Position numbers and translations under genes: made by a program
NCBI RefSeq assembly: GCF_900112255.1
Contig: NZ_FOLE01000004.1
Coordinates: 179,819-243,818 of the forward strand
Length of the DNA: 64,000 nt
DNA from: Flexibacter flexilis DSM 6793
Lineage (GTDB): Bacteria > Bacteroidota > Bacteroidia > Cytophagales > Flexibacteraceae
Direction of reading: 5' to 3'
In this document: piece after piece, positions 53,072 through 61,332 of the stretch
Layout of the letters: every line of letters begins with the position of its first letter
How positions within the stretch are numbered: position 1 is the stretch's first letter
The notes under the pieces: generated by a model
The model's database searches: none
What the model saw: the letters and a program-made list of their open reading frames with translations, nothing else
Told to the model about the DNA's origin: nothing

Positions 53072-53715
53072 TATTGCTGAAAATATAGCCTTAGTTCTTC
53101 TGATAGAAAAAATAATTCCATCTCGCACATTGCTCTTTGCGGAGCATCATTGCTGAAATTGCCAAGAGCAATGGCGTTTTTGATAGCGGTTTGTAAGTGT
53201 GGTTGTAATTTCAGGTAAATATCATCATCTTGTTTGGTAAAAAATCTCTCCTTCTTTTCATAGGCTGTCAAATGTTTTTTTAATTGCGTTTCCGCACCAG
53301 CACATTTTTCAAAATACTTGGAAGTTGCCTCAAAGTGAAGTAAAAACCAAAATTCAAGACACGGATTATTGACAATTACCACAACATTTTTAAAATCCTT
53401 TACAAGTTTATTTCTATATTCCTGAAATATTTTGATTGGAGATTTTCTCCCTTTTTGAGCTTCATTTTCTTCTTTAATAATAGTATCAAGGTCAACTATC
53501 CAAAAAACTTTCGTAAATTCTTTGCCTGATAGCTCTCGAACTAAATCATATTGTTGCCTTATACTTTTGCCATTAGGGATTTCAGGTTTTATACTAACGC
53601 GAATATTTCTTTCATTTCGTTTTAACATATTCAGATACCAAACCTCTGTGTCTCCGTCCACCACAACAGCAAAAGAAGGGATTGATTTACTTACAATATT
53701 TTTTGGCTTTCTCAT
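53071..53715 (-). CDS. rloB: RloB-like protein of an ATPase/Toprim defence pair
   Basis: 214 residues with a Toprim-like pattern, as in the RloB family: a Glu (E24) in VVDGDTEVWYL and the D75-x-D77 pair in FWIVDLDT. The rest is helical, with NNPCLEFWFLLHF in the family's conserved position. Its ATG overlaps the TGA of the ATPase gene (ATGA, 4 bases), so the two are coupled. RloA/RloB were first seen inside restriction loci and are equivalent to the AbiLi/AbiLii abortive-infection pair. No restriction genes are here. Confidence 0.85.
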   Translation of the reverse strand: MRKPKNIVSKSIPSFAVVVDGDTEVWYLNMLKRNERNIRVSIKPEIPNGKSIRQQYDLVRELSGKEFTKVFWIVDLDTIIKEENEAQKGRKSPIKIFQEYRNKLVKDFKNVVVIVNNPCLEFWFLLHFEATSKYFEKCAGAETQLKKHLTAYEKKERFFTKQDDDIYLKLQPHLQTAIKNAIALGNFSNDAPQRAMCEMELFFLSEELRLYFQQ

Positions 53716-55010
53716 AAGTTTAAATCAATAAAAGTATCGCCCAAATTAGGAGTTCCGCTTAATTTCCCGCTTTTATAAGCATTTAAAATATTGGTAGTAT
53801 CACGTATAACAGAACTATCAAAATCAGCTAATGAATAAAGCTCAGTAGCACCATTTTCTCCTTTGTCAGTGAACCATATTGCATCATTCCTAAATATATC
53901 TTTATTATCTAAAATCTCACGGTTATGGGTAGTTGCTATGATTTGCGATGTTTTAGCATTTAAAAGAAAAGAAAGAAGAAAATGTAAATACAAATCTGGA
54001 TGCAAAGAAGACTCTAACTCATCGATTGGAAATACTGTTGATTGCTTGATTAATAATGCCAATAATCCCGAAAACCCATAATAACGCTTTGTTCCTTGCG
54101 ATTCTTCCTCAAAAGGCAAAGAGTAGGACGTATTATTTACAGTATGTTCAAACTCAACATTTACAGCCGTTATTTTACCTTTTTTCTCTAATTCATTTAT
54201 GTCATCATTGGGCGTTTTTACCTGTCTTTTTAGAAATTCAATAAACCCATCAGGAATTTCTTTTTCTTCTTCTTTAATAATAATATCAGAGATATTAAAA
54301 TCTGCTTTTTTTAAGATATTTACTACGTCATTTTTTGAAATCTCATTATTATGTATTTGTGATGTTATAAACTCCTTTAGTTCTGTTTTTGTATTAATTA
54401 ATGGGCGCAGATAATTTTTAAACCAATCAATAACTTCTTGTAATTCATGGAAATTAATGTTAGTCTTTAAATAACCACCAAGTACCGTATTATTCCATAA
54501 AGTATTTGCTTCCAGTGTTTTTCCAAAAGTCTTATTTTTTGAAAATTTACTCCCAAAACCAATTTCTGTAAATTGATTTTCGAGGTTTGTTTTTCTTTTA
54601 TAAACACTTGCTTTATTAGGATTATAAAAATACAATTCCTCTCTTACTATTGCTATTTTATTAAATACTATTTCATAAAAGTATTTAATATTTTTATGAA
54701 AAAATTCAATTGAAATAATAGAATTTTGATTAGGAGTATCTGTATCAAAAAGAAATGGACGAAATTGTAATTCGCTTGTCTTTTTGCTTTCAGGATTAAG
54801 CACCATACCACCTAAAAACTCAAGCGCATTAAGAATAGTGGTTTTTCCCGAAGCGTTTGCACCATAAATTAAGGCAAGTTTTAAAATTCGTTGCCCGTTA
54901 ATATTTACAATGTAAGCGTTTTCAAGATGAGCGGACTTGTCCGCTTCAAACGAAAGAATTTGCTTATCTTTAATTGAGCCAAAATTCTGAACACTAAAAT
55001 TAACAATCAT
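53712..55010 (-). CDS. rloA: RloA-like ATPase of an AbiL-type defence pair
   Basis: 432 residues of the AAA_15/OLD-like ATPase group. Walker A is GANASGKT at 50-57. The ABC-signature region is around EEESQGTKRYYGFSGLL, Walker B is FPIDELESSLHPD, and the switch histidine is in IIATTHNREIL. A lysine-rich helical insertion (about 190-280) separates the two ATPase halves. It is first in the pair and overlaps rloB by 4 bases. Composition is A+T-rich compared with glyA. The short direct repeats just upstream (55034 and 55096) may belong to its promoter. Confidence 0.85.
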   Translation of the reverse strand: MIVNFSVQNFGSIKDKQILSFEADKSAHLENAYIVNINGQRILKLALIYGANASGKTTILNALEFLGGMVLNPESKKTSELQFRPFLFDTDTPNQNSIISIEFFHKNIKYFYEIVFNKIAIVREELYFYNPNKASVYKRKTNLENQFTEIGFGSKFSKNKTFGKTLEANTLWNNTVLGGYLKTNINFHELQEVIDWFKNYLRPLINTKTELKEFITSQIHNNEISKNDVVNILKKADFNISDIIIKEEEKEIPDGFIEFLKRQVKTPNDDINELEKKGKITAVNVEFEHTVNNTSYSLPFEEESQGTKRYYGFSGLLALLIKQSTVFPIDELESSLHPDLYLHFLLSFLLNAKTSQIIATTHNREILDNKDIFRNDAIWFTDKGENGATELYSLADFDSSVIRDTTNILNAYKSGKLSGTPNLGDTFIDLNL

Positions 55011-55033
55011 TTTTATTCCCGTTTTTGTAAGAC

Positions 55034-55114
55034 ACTTGCAAATTAGAGAACAAAAACAAAATAAAAAAGTTTTTTAATCTTTAAAAATACAAGTTACTTA
55101 CAAATTAGGGACAT
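55034..55114. repeat. Pair of short direct repeats upstream of rloA
   Basis: ACTTGCAAATTAGAGAACA at 55034-55052 and ACTTACAAATTAGGGACAT at 55096-55114, 62 bases apart, matching at 15 or more of 19 positions. They could be regulator sites or a small duplication at an insertion boundary. Confidence 0.4.
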
Positions 55115-55139
55115 ATTCTCATTTTTGGCGTTTTGGTTA

Positions 55140-56372
55140 TCATTCAGGAATATAACTCAAAATACTTAGGTTTTTATCCTCAAAAATTTCGTTGGCCAAC
55201 TCACAAAGCTGCGAGGCGGTGACGGCTTTTATTTGCCTAAAAATTTCGTTCAAATCGTCGATGCGCTCCGAGTCGAGCAGCGTTTTGCCCAGCATCAACA
55301 TCAAACTCATGTTACTTTCTTCCGACATGGCCAGTTGCCCCATGAGTTGTTCTTTGGCCGTGTGCAACTGCAACGTACCAAGCGGTGACTCTTGTAATTT
55401 TCGCAACTCCTTCTTTACCAGCGAAATACTACGATTAAGTTGTTTTTTTTCTGTTCCAAAATAAATACTAAACAGCCCCGTATCCACGAAAGGCGTGTAA
55501 GTGGCATCTATCGAATACACGAAGCCGTATTTTTCACGCAAAGCCAGATTAAGGCGCGAGTTCATGCCCGGCCCTCCCAAAATATTAATCAGCATAAACA
55601 ACGGCAGTCGGCGCGGGTCGTTGATGGGAAAAGCCGTGCCGCCAATCATGCAATGTGCTTGCGTAATGGCACGCGTGCGTTCCCATTGATCGGGCTTGTA
55701 TTGCCCAAAGGCAAGTTTTGGTTTTTGGGCAGTATAGCGCGGAATTTCGGTTACAAAACGTTCGATTTTGCGGCGCACTTGTTCGAGCGTAAAATTCCCG
55801 ACTGACGCAAATACCACGCGGTCTGTGTTCAAATTTTCTTGAATAAATTGCTGAAAATCTGTGCGTTGAAAACCTTTTACGCTTTCGGTCGTTCCCAAAA
55901 TATTGCAGCCCAGCGGGTGCGACCCAAAAATCAACGTGTCAAATTCGTCTTGAATGGCATCGTCGGGCGCATCGTAGTACATGGACATTTCTTCCAAAAT
56001 TACGCCACGTTCTTTTTCAATTTCTTTGGCAGGAAAAACCGAATTGAAAGTAATATCGGTCAGCAATTCCGCCGCTTTGGTGTAATGTGTGTCCAGAAAC
56101 GAAGCGTAAAAACAAATTTTTTCTTTGGTCGTGTAGGCATTCAACTCGCCGCCTACCGATTCGAGTCGGTTAATAATGTGAAAAGCCTTGCGTTTGCTCG
56201 TGCCCTTAAAGGCCATATGTTCCCAAAAATGTGCAATTCCTTGTTGGTGCAAACTCTCGTCGCGGCTGCCAATGTCCAGAACAAAACCACAATGTGCAAT
56301 TTTGGTATGTGCTACTTGCTTGTGTATGAGCCGAATACCATTCGGAAAAGTATAAATTTCGTAATCTTTCAT
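55140..56372 (-). CDS. M16 family zinc peptidase
   Basis: 410 residues with the inverted zinc motif H48-F-W-E51-H52 and the downstream metal Glu in KERGVILEEMSMYYD, both in the first half. The second half is the inactive-type mate domain (about 215-405), so this is the usual two-domain form. It resembles processing-type peptidases of Bacteroidota, often cytoplasmic or periplasmic; no signal peptide is seen. An attenuator-like hairpin lies just before its start codon. Confidence 0.92.
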   Translation of the reverse strand: MKDYEIYTFPNGIRLIHKQVAHTKIAHCGFVLDIGSRDESLHQQGIAHFWEHMAFKGTSKRKAFHIINRLESVGGELNAYTTKEKICFYASFLDTHYTKAAELLTDITFNSVFPAKEIEKERGVILEEMSMYYDAPDDAIQDEFDTLIFGSHPLGCNILGTTESVKGFQRTDFQQFIQENLNTDRVVFASVGNFTLEQVRRKIERFVTEIPRYTAQKPKLAFGQYKPDQWERTRAITQAHCMIGGTAFPINDPRRLPLFMLINILGGPGMNSRLNLALREKYGFVYSIDATYTPFVDTGLFSIYFGTEKKQLNRSISLVKKELRKLQESPLGTLQLHTAKEQLMGQLAMSEESNMSLMLMLGKTLLDSERIDDLNEIFRQIKAVTASQLCELANEIFEDKNLSILSYIPE

Positions 56373-56380
56373 GCAAAGAG

Positions 56381-56408
56381 AAAAACGCTCTTAGAAATAG
56401 CTAAGAGC
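56381..56408 (-). terminator. Hairpin just upstream of the M16 gene
   Basis: Stem GCTCTTAG/CTAAGAGC (56387-56394 with 56401-56408), then GTTTTT on the minus strand, only 15 bases before the M16 start. It may end GluQ-RS transcripts or act as an attenuator. Confidence 0.6.
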
Positions 56409-56503
56409 CACGTAGATAGATTTTTGATTACAATTTGAAGGGCAACTTTGTTCCGTGCGCCTCACAAAAATTTGTTTCAGACCACAAAGCAACCCAAAAT
56501 CTG

Positions 56504-57430
56504 TTAATAATGCCACGTATTGTAAGGAATTTGTATTTGCCCGAAAGCCTCCAACAAGTCTGCACCGCTACGGACGCGCTCGGCTTGCGGCACTTGCAGC
56601 GACTGCGCCACCCAGCCGTAAAGTTGCGCCGCTGTAAAACCTTGTTCGCGCATTTGTTTGATAGATAGCGACTTATGCGACTTCGACATTTTTTGTAAAT
56701 GCTCGTCCTTTACCAAACCGTGATGCAAATACACACAAGCGGCACGGTCTGACAACTGTAATTTTTCGGCTAAAAAAAGCTGACAAGCCGTAGATTGTAG
56801 CAAGTCCGCACCACGTACCACAAAATTAATTTCGTCCAGATGGTCGTCTATCACACAAGCCAACTGGTACGCAGGCTGGCCATTGTCGCGCCGCCGTATC
56901 ACAAAATCGCCTGCGGTTTGCGCCAAATCCACGCGTAAAGCCTCATTTTGGCCGTATTCTTGTATCCAAATCGGGCAAATATCGGGCACTGCCACACGCC
57001 ACGCGGTTTCGGGTTGCTCGAATGGCAAATGTGAATTTCGGCAATGTTGCGGATACAATCCGTTAGCGTTTTGGCCTTGCCACTGGCTACGCGAACACGT
57101 GCAGGTGTAAAGGTCGTTTTGCTGCTGCAACTGTTCAAGCGCACGCAGGTACAAAGGCATTCGGTTTTGTTGCGAAAAATTTTGTAGGAAATCAGCCACG
57201 CCCGAAGCTCCCGCATCGTATTGCAGATCAATCCATTGCAAGGTCTGGAAAATATCGTCGAGGTATTCTGGGCGCATACGTTGCGCGTCCAAGTCGTCGA
57301 TACGCAGGCGCAACGTACCGCCAAAATGCGACACCAACAGCCGCGTAAGCACAAAGGAAAACACATTGCCAATATGCAAAAAACCGCTGGGCGTGGGCGC
57401 AATACGCGAATGTAAATTATTGATTATCAA
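56504..57430 (-). CDS. gluQ: Glutamyl-Q tRNA(Asp) synthetase
   Basis: 308 residues, a truncated glutamyl-tRNA synthetase that puts Glu on the queuosine of tRNA-Asp. The ATP-binding HIGN is at 19-22 and KMSKS at 247-251. The zinc ligands are C110, C112, Y126 and C130 (CTC ... YPQHC), the pattern specific for GluQ-RS. The anticodon-binding domain of a normal GluRS is missing, as expected. The next gene downstream is the M16 peptidase, about 130 bases away. Confidence 0.9.
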   Translation of the reverse strand: MIINNLHSRIAPTPSGFLHIGNVFSFVLTRLLVSHFGGTLRLRIDDLDAQRMRPEYLDDIFQTLQWIDLQYDAGASGVADFLQNFSQQNRMPLYLRALEQLQQQNDLYTCTCSRSQWQGQNANGLYPQHCRNSHLPFEQPETAWRVAVPDICPIWIQEYGQNEALRVDLAQTAGDFVIRRRDNGQPAYQLACVIDDHLDEINFVVRGADLLQSTACQLFLAEKLQLSDRAACVYLHHGLVKDEHLQKMSKSHKSLSIKQMREQGFTAAQLYGWVAQSLQVPQAERVRSGADLLEAFGQIQIPYNTWHY

Positions 57431-57592
57431 TTTTATTAAAAAATAAAGTATAATACAATTGCTAAGATTATACGATATGTTATTGCGTAAAACTTAATCG
57501 CAATATGTTCTCTTACTATTCTTTGCTCATCTGCTCATACCAATTGGCAGGCAGATGAGCAAAGATTTTATTTATTATGGAAAAATAAAAAC

Positions 57593-58063
57593 TTATTGCA
57601 AAGAAGCCAACGTCGCTTTTACGTTCTCGAAATTAGGAACTTCGCCAGCGTTTTCCAGCACTTCGGCGTATTGTACTACACCGTCTTTGTCCACCACGAA
57701 AGCCGAGCGTTTCGACACGCCTTTTAGCCCCAACACAAAGTTTTCGTACAAACTTTCGTAGCTGGCCGAAACTTCTTTGTTGAAATCCGAAAGCAATTGG
57801 AACGGCAGTTGTTCGGCTTCGCGGAATTTGCCCAACGTGAAAGGCGAATCCACCGAAATGCCTACTACTTCGCAGTTAAGTTTGGCGTATTCGGCGATGT
57901 TGTCGCGCATACCGCATAGCTCGGCAGTACAAACGCTGGTAAAAGCCAAGGGGAAAAATAAAATAACAAGGTTTTTACCTTTGAAAGAATCCAACGAAAC
58001 TTCTTGTTTGTCGGTGTTAAGTAATTTGAAATCAGGGGCTTTGTCGCCTTTTTGAAGTGCCAT
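57593..58063 (-). CDS. Peroxiredoxin (AhpC/TSA family)
   Basis: 156 residues with the peroxidatic site P38-L-A-F-T42-S-V-C45 and a second Cys50 five residues later; no obvious distant resolving cysteine, so it resembles the AhpE/atypical groups. It reduces hydrogen peroxide and organic peroxides. Length and the start MALQKGDKAPDFKL are typical. Single gene; the spacer upstream leads into the repeat block. Confidence 0.92.
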   Translation of the reverse strand: MALQKGDKAPDFKLLNTDKQEVSLDSFKGKNLVILFFPLAFTSVCTAELCGMRDNIAEYAKLNCEVVGISVDSPFTLGKFREAEQLPFQLLSDFNKEVSASYESLYENFVLGLKGVSKRSAFVVDKDGVVQYAEVLENAGEVPNFENVKATLASLQ

Positions 58064-58189
58064 GTTTTTTCTGAATTAAAATGTAAAAAAAGTGTTTTTT
58101 GAAGATATAACCTAAACACGTACAAGCCTACGGATTGTTTCGGTAAACTACAAATTTTTGAAATTAAACCTTGCTCTAATGAATAAAAA

Positions 58190-58212
58190 ATGGTCTGTGA
58201 GACACAGACCAT
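58190..58212. repeat. Hairpin at left edge of repeat block
   Basis: A 10-bp stem ATGGTCTGTG/CACAGACCAT with a 3-base AGA loop, preceded by six A. The right edge of the block carries a hairpin of identical geometry at 58951-58973 with two compensatory base-pair changes. Confidence 0.8.
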
Positions 58213-58253
58213 GGGAAAAACCCCATCTAAATCTTCCCCAAGGGGAAGACTTT

Positions 58254-58442
58254 AACAGGAATTGCAGGGAGGATAACAAGAATTGCGGGAAGGATAACAA
58301 GAATTGCAGGAAGGATAACAGGAATTGCAGGAAGGATAACAGGAATTGCAGGGAGGATAACAGGAATTGCAGGAAGGATAACAGGAATTGCGGGAAGGAT
58401 AACAGGAATTGCGGGAAGGATAACAGGAATTGCGGGAAGGAT
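58254..58442. repeat. Nine tandem 21-bp repeats
   Basis: Nine contiguous units of 21 bases, each like AACAGGAATTGCAGGGAGGA(T). Variation is limited to a few positions (AAG/AGG, AGGG/CGGG/AGGA). Because 21 is a multiple of three, all frames stay open on both strands, giving false coding signals (repeated NRNCRxD or QFLLSFL). Confidence 0.9.
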
Positions 58443-58920
58443 ATATTAAAACCCCTCCTAAATCCTCCCCAAGGGGAGGACTTCAAGATTAAGTGCTCCT
58501 CCCCACTGGGGAGGCTGGGTGGGGTTCTAAAACACGGGTTCAAAAGACCCTTCCTAAATCCTGTGGTTCAAAAGACCCCTCATAAATCCTGTGTTGAAAA
58601 AAGACCCCTCCTAAATCCTCCCCAAGGGGAGGACTTGAACAAGAATTGCAGGGAGGAAATATTAAGACCCCATCTAAATCTTCCCCAAGGGGAGGACTTT
58701 AACAGGAGTTGCGGGGGGGAAATATTAAAACCCCATCTAAATCCTCCCCAAGAGGGAGGACTTCAAGATTAAGTGCTCCTCCCCACTGGGGAGGCTGGGT
58801 GGGGTTCTAAAACACGGGTTCAAAAGACCCTTACTAAATCCTGCGTTGAAAAAAGACCCCTCCTAAATCCTCCCCTTGGGGAGGACTTGAACAAGAATTG
58901 CAGGGAGGAAACCCACCATG
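58443..58920. repeat. Long direct repeats with GC-rich palindromes
   Basis: The 79 bases 58474-58552 recur identically at 58754-58832, offset 280. A second shared segment, 58593-58659 and 58845-58911, is 65 of 67 identical; the two differences swap the palindrome centre CCCCAAGGGG for CCCCTTGGGG. CCTCCCC..GGGGAGG hairpins recur throughout. No gene is supported. Confidence 0.8.
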
Positions 58921-58950
58921 CGAAAATCATAACCCTGAGAGGAACAAAAA

Positions 58951-58973
58951 ATGGCCAGTGAGGCACTGGCCAT
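58951..58973. repeat. Hairpin at right edge of repeat block
   Basis: A 10-bp stem ATGGCCAGTG/CACTGGCCAT with a 3-base AGG loop, preceded by A-run, in the same layout as the hairpin at 58190-58212. Confidence 0.8.
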
Positions 58974-59144
58974 GGAGGAAAATCGTGTGTGTAAAGCCTA
59001 AACGATGATGGTATTTAGCGTGCGGGAGTTTGTGGGCATTTCTTATCTACTTTATTATCCTTGCCAATGAGTGATGAACTTGTGATTTGCTCTGAAACCT
59101 GTATGATTCGTACACTATTGTTGTTTACGGCCAATTATTCATCT

Positions 59145-59753
59145 TTAGAATTTAAAATCTAATTCAATCTTTGCATGATATTCTTCAAAAAAATTATTCC
59201 CAAAATGAAGGTTAAGCGGCATAATGTTAATGGCAGTTCTTTTACTTGGAGCATTAATCCGAAATCCACCTCCTAAATATCCTCCAAAATGGAAATCGCT
59301 AACATATTCAGAAGTTGGTGGTTGTGTATATACATCTGGGTCTCCTCCAGAACCTTTTAATCCTCTTGAGTTATTGATTAATCCGCCACAACCTACAACC
59401 AAAGAAAATGATTTAATCTTTATCAGGTCATAGAAAAGATTTGTCTCAAGATTTATAGAATTAAAATATTGATCCCGAGCGTCTGAGATGAATTTTGAAC
59501 TATAATGTCCAATACTAAAATTGGGATTTAAGCGTAATCGGGTTTTCCAAATTTCTCTTTGGTATCCGAACGTATAAACAAACCCGTCTCCGTCTGTATT
59601 ATTACCCATGGAAGAACCTAATCCAAGTCCAATTTTAATGCTACTTTTTGAAAATCCTTTCTCTTGTCCATGAGCAATATCATAACTAATCAATAATGCA
59701 AATAGAATCAATATTGTTTTACATCTTCTAATCATTTGTTTTTTCTTAGTCAT
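59145..59753 (-). CDS. Probable outer membrane beta-barrel protein
   Basis: 202 residues, or 196 from a second ATG at 59735. A signal peptide (KTILILFALLISYDIAHGQ) is followed by strands of barrel type: SIKIGLGLGSSMG, FGYQREIWKTRLRLNPNFSIGHY, SLVVGCGGLINN, FHFGGYLGGGFRI, with a C-terminal ELDFKF ending in Phe. Function unknown. A+T-rich orphan gene between the repeat block and metK. Confidence 0.7.
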   Translation of the reverse strand: MTKKKQMIRRCKTILILFALLISYDIAHGQEKGFSKSSIKIGLGLGSSMGNNTDGDGFVYTFGYQREIWKTRLRLNPNFSIGHYSSKFISDARDQYFNSINLETNLFYDLIKIKSFSLVVGCGGLINNSRGLKGSGGDPDVYTQPPTSEYVSDFHFGGYLGGGFRINAPSKRTAINIMPLNLHFGNNFFEEYHAKIELDFKF

Positions 59754-59802
59754 ATAATTTTTATTTAAAAAGTTGCGTACCTGTCTCGTTTAATTGTCCC
59801 CC

Positions 59803-59825
59803 ACTTGCCATTTCGTTGCAAAATC
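59803..59825. repeat. Shared upstream repeat, copy 2
   Basis: Matches the segment at 44532-44553 in 19 of 22 bases. In both places it lies just upstream of a minus-strand orphan gene (at 59753 and 44467). Confidence 0.4.
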
Positions 59826-59873
59826 ACAACTTTTGCTAGTTTTTGCAAACAATATTTATATTTTATAACCAAT

Positions 59874-59916
59874 AAAAAAGTCCGTTTCTGCGCAACTGGC
59901 AAAAACGGACTTTTTT
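59874..59916. terminator. Terminator after metK
   Basis: A 14-bp perfect stem (59874-59887 with 59903-59916), A-run and T-run flanks. Confidence 0.85.
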
Positions 59917-59935
59917 GTTTTGATGTTTGGGCAAA

Positions 59936-61207
59936 TTATAAACCGAAAGCGGCTTTTACTTTGTCCACGTAATCGAGTTTTTCCCAAGTGAAGAACTCCA
60001 CAGGGCGAAGCGTTTTGCGACGTGTTTCTTCTTTCACGCCGTTGGCTTCTTTTACTTCTACGATATTAAATTCTACTTCTTTGGCATAAGATTCGCGTCC
60101 CATGTGGCCGTAAGCCGCAGATTCTGAGAAGATTGGGTTTTTAAGTCCCAAACGTTCTACGATTGCTTTTGGGCGCATATCAAAAATTCCTAATAATTTC
60201 TCGGCGATTTGGCCATCTGTCAAGGCTACTTTGCTTGTGCCGTACGTGTTTACGGTAAGCGAAACAGGAGCAGCCACCCCGATAGCATAAGCCACTTGGA
60301 TAAGCACTTCGTCTGCTACGCCAGCAGCTACCATGTTTTTGGCGATATGACGCGCCGCGTAAGCCGCACTTCTATCTACTTTAGAGGAATCTTTACCCGA
60401 AAATGCGCCGCCACCGTGTGCACCTTTTCCGCCGTAAGTGTCCACGATGATTTTACGACCCGTAAGGCCAGAATCACCGTGAGGCCCACCAATCACAAAT
60501 TTACCTGTTGGGTTGATGTGATATTTGGTGTTGGCATCAAGCAAGTTAGCAGGAATTACGCGAGGCACTACGATATTGATTACGTCTGCTTTGATTTTGG
60601 CAAGCATCGTAGCGTCGTCGGCAAAGTCGTCGTGTTGTGTAGAAACAACAATCGTATCAATGCGTACTGGCTTATGGTTGTCATCGTATTCGATGGTAAC
60701 TTGTGCTTTGGCATCTGGACGCAAATACGACATTACAGCCGATTCATTTTTGCGAATATTGGCCAATTCTTTCACCAAACGGTGCGAGAACGCCAACGCC
60801 ATTGGCATAAATTCAGGTGTTTCTTTCGAAGCATAACCAAACATCATGCCTTGATCGCCTGCACCTTGCTCTTTTTCAGCCCCTTCGTCCACGCCTTGCG
60901 CGATGTCTGCTGACTGGCTGTGCAAAGAGTTGATGATACCCGCCGAATTGGCTTCAAACTGGTATTCGGCTTTGGTATAACCAATTTTAGAAATAGTCTT
61001 ACGAACTACGTCGTGAATATCTACATAGGCGTTTGTGGTAATTTCACCAGCAACCACCACCAAACCTGTCGTTACTAAAGTCTCGCAAGCTACGCGCGAG
61101 TTTGGGTCTTGCGCCAACATGGCATCAAGAATAGCGTCTGAAATTTGATCTGCTACTTTATCTGGGTGTCCCTCTGATACCGACTCGGACGTGAATAAAT
61201 ACGGCAT
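59936..61207 (-). CDS. metK: S-adenosylmethionine synthetase
   Basis: Forms SAM from ATP and methionine in the cytoplasm. 423 residues with [21 protein letters not shown] (active-site His in GHPDK), [33 protein letters not shown] and GGGAFSGKD phosphate-binding segments, all intact and in normal order. Single gene with a strong terminator. TAAATTTG (61262-61269 on the minus strand) is a possible -7 box. I see no SAM riboswitch in the 125-base spacer upstream. Confidence 0.97.
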   Translation of the reverse strand: MPYLFTSESVSEGHPDKVADQISDAILDAMLAQDPNSRVACETLVTTGLVVVAGEITTNAYVDIHDVVRKTISKIGYTKAEYQFEANSAGIINSLHSQSADIAQGVDEGAEKEQGAGDQGMMFGYASKETPEFMPMALAFSHRLVKELANIRKNESAVMSYLRPDAKAQVTIEYDDNHKPVRIDTIVVSTQHDDFADDATMLAKIKADVINIVVPRVIPANLLDANTKYHINPTGKFVIGGPHGDSGLTGRKIIVDTYGGKGAHGGGAFSGKDSSKVDRSAAYAARHIAKNMVAAGVADEVLIQVAYAIGVAAPVSLTVNTYGTSKVALTDGQIAEKLLGIFDMRPKAIVERLGLKNPIFSESAAYGHMGRESYAKEVEFNIVEVKEANGVKEETRRKTLRPVEFFTWEKLDYVDKVKAAFGL

Positions 61208-61332
61208 TGTATAAAATTTATTTTTTTGAAATTGTAGAAAAGGTTACTCTATTCTCGGTGGCAAATTTAGCCGAATTACTTTGTAAAATAAAAGTATTGT
61301 TTCGGAATATCAAATCTTGCTCCAACAATATA

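Noticed and set aside
58254..58442. Possible CRISPR array
   Set aside because: The units are directly adjacent with no unique spacers, and no cas genes are near.
58158..58772. Open frames on both strands through the 21-bp repeats
   Set aside because: Openness follows from the 21-base period; there is no conserved domain and the repeats dominate the sequence.
61208..61332. SAM riboswitch upstream of metK
   Set aside because: No conserved core or plausible fold of a known SAM riboswitch class was found in the 125-base spacer.
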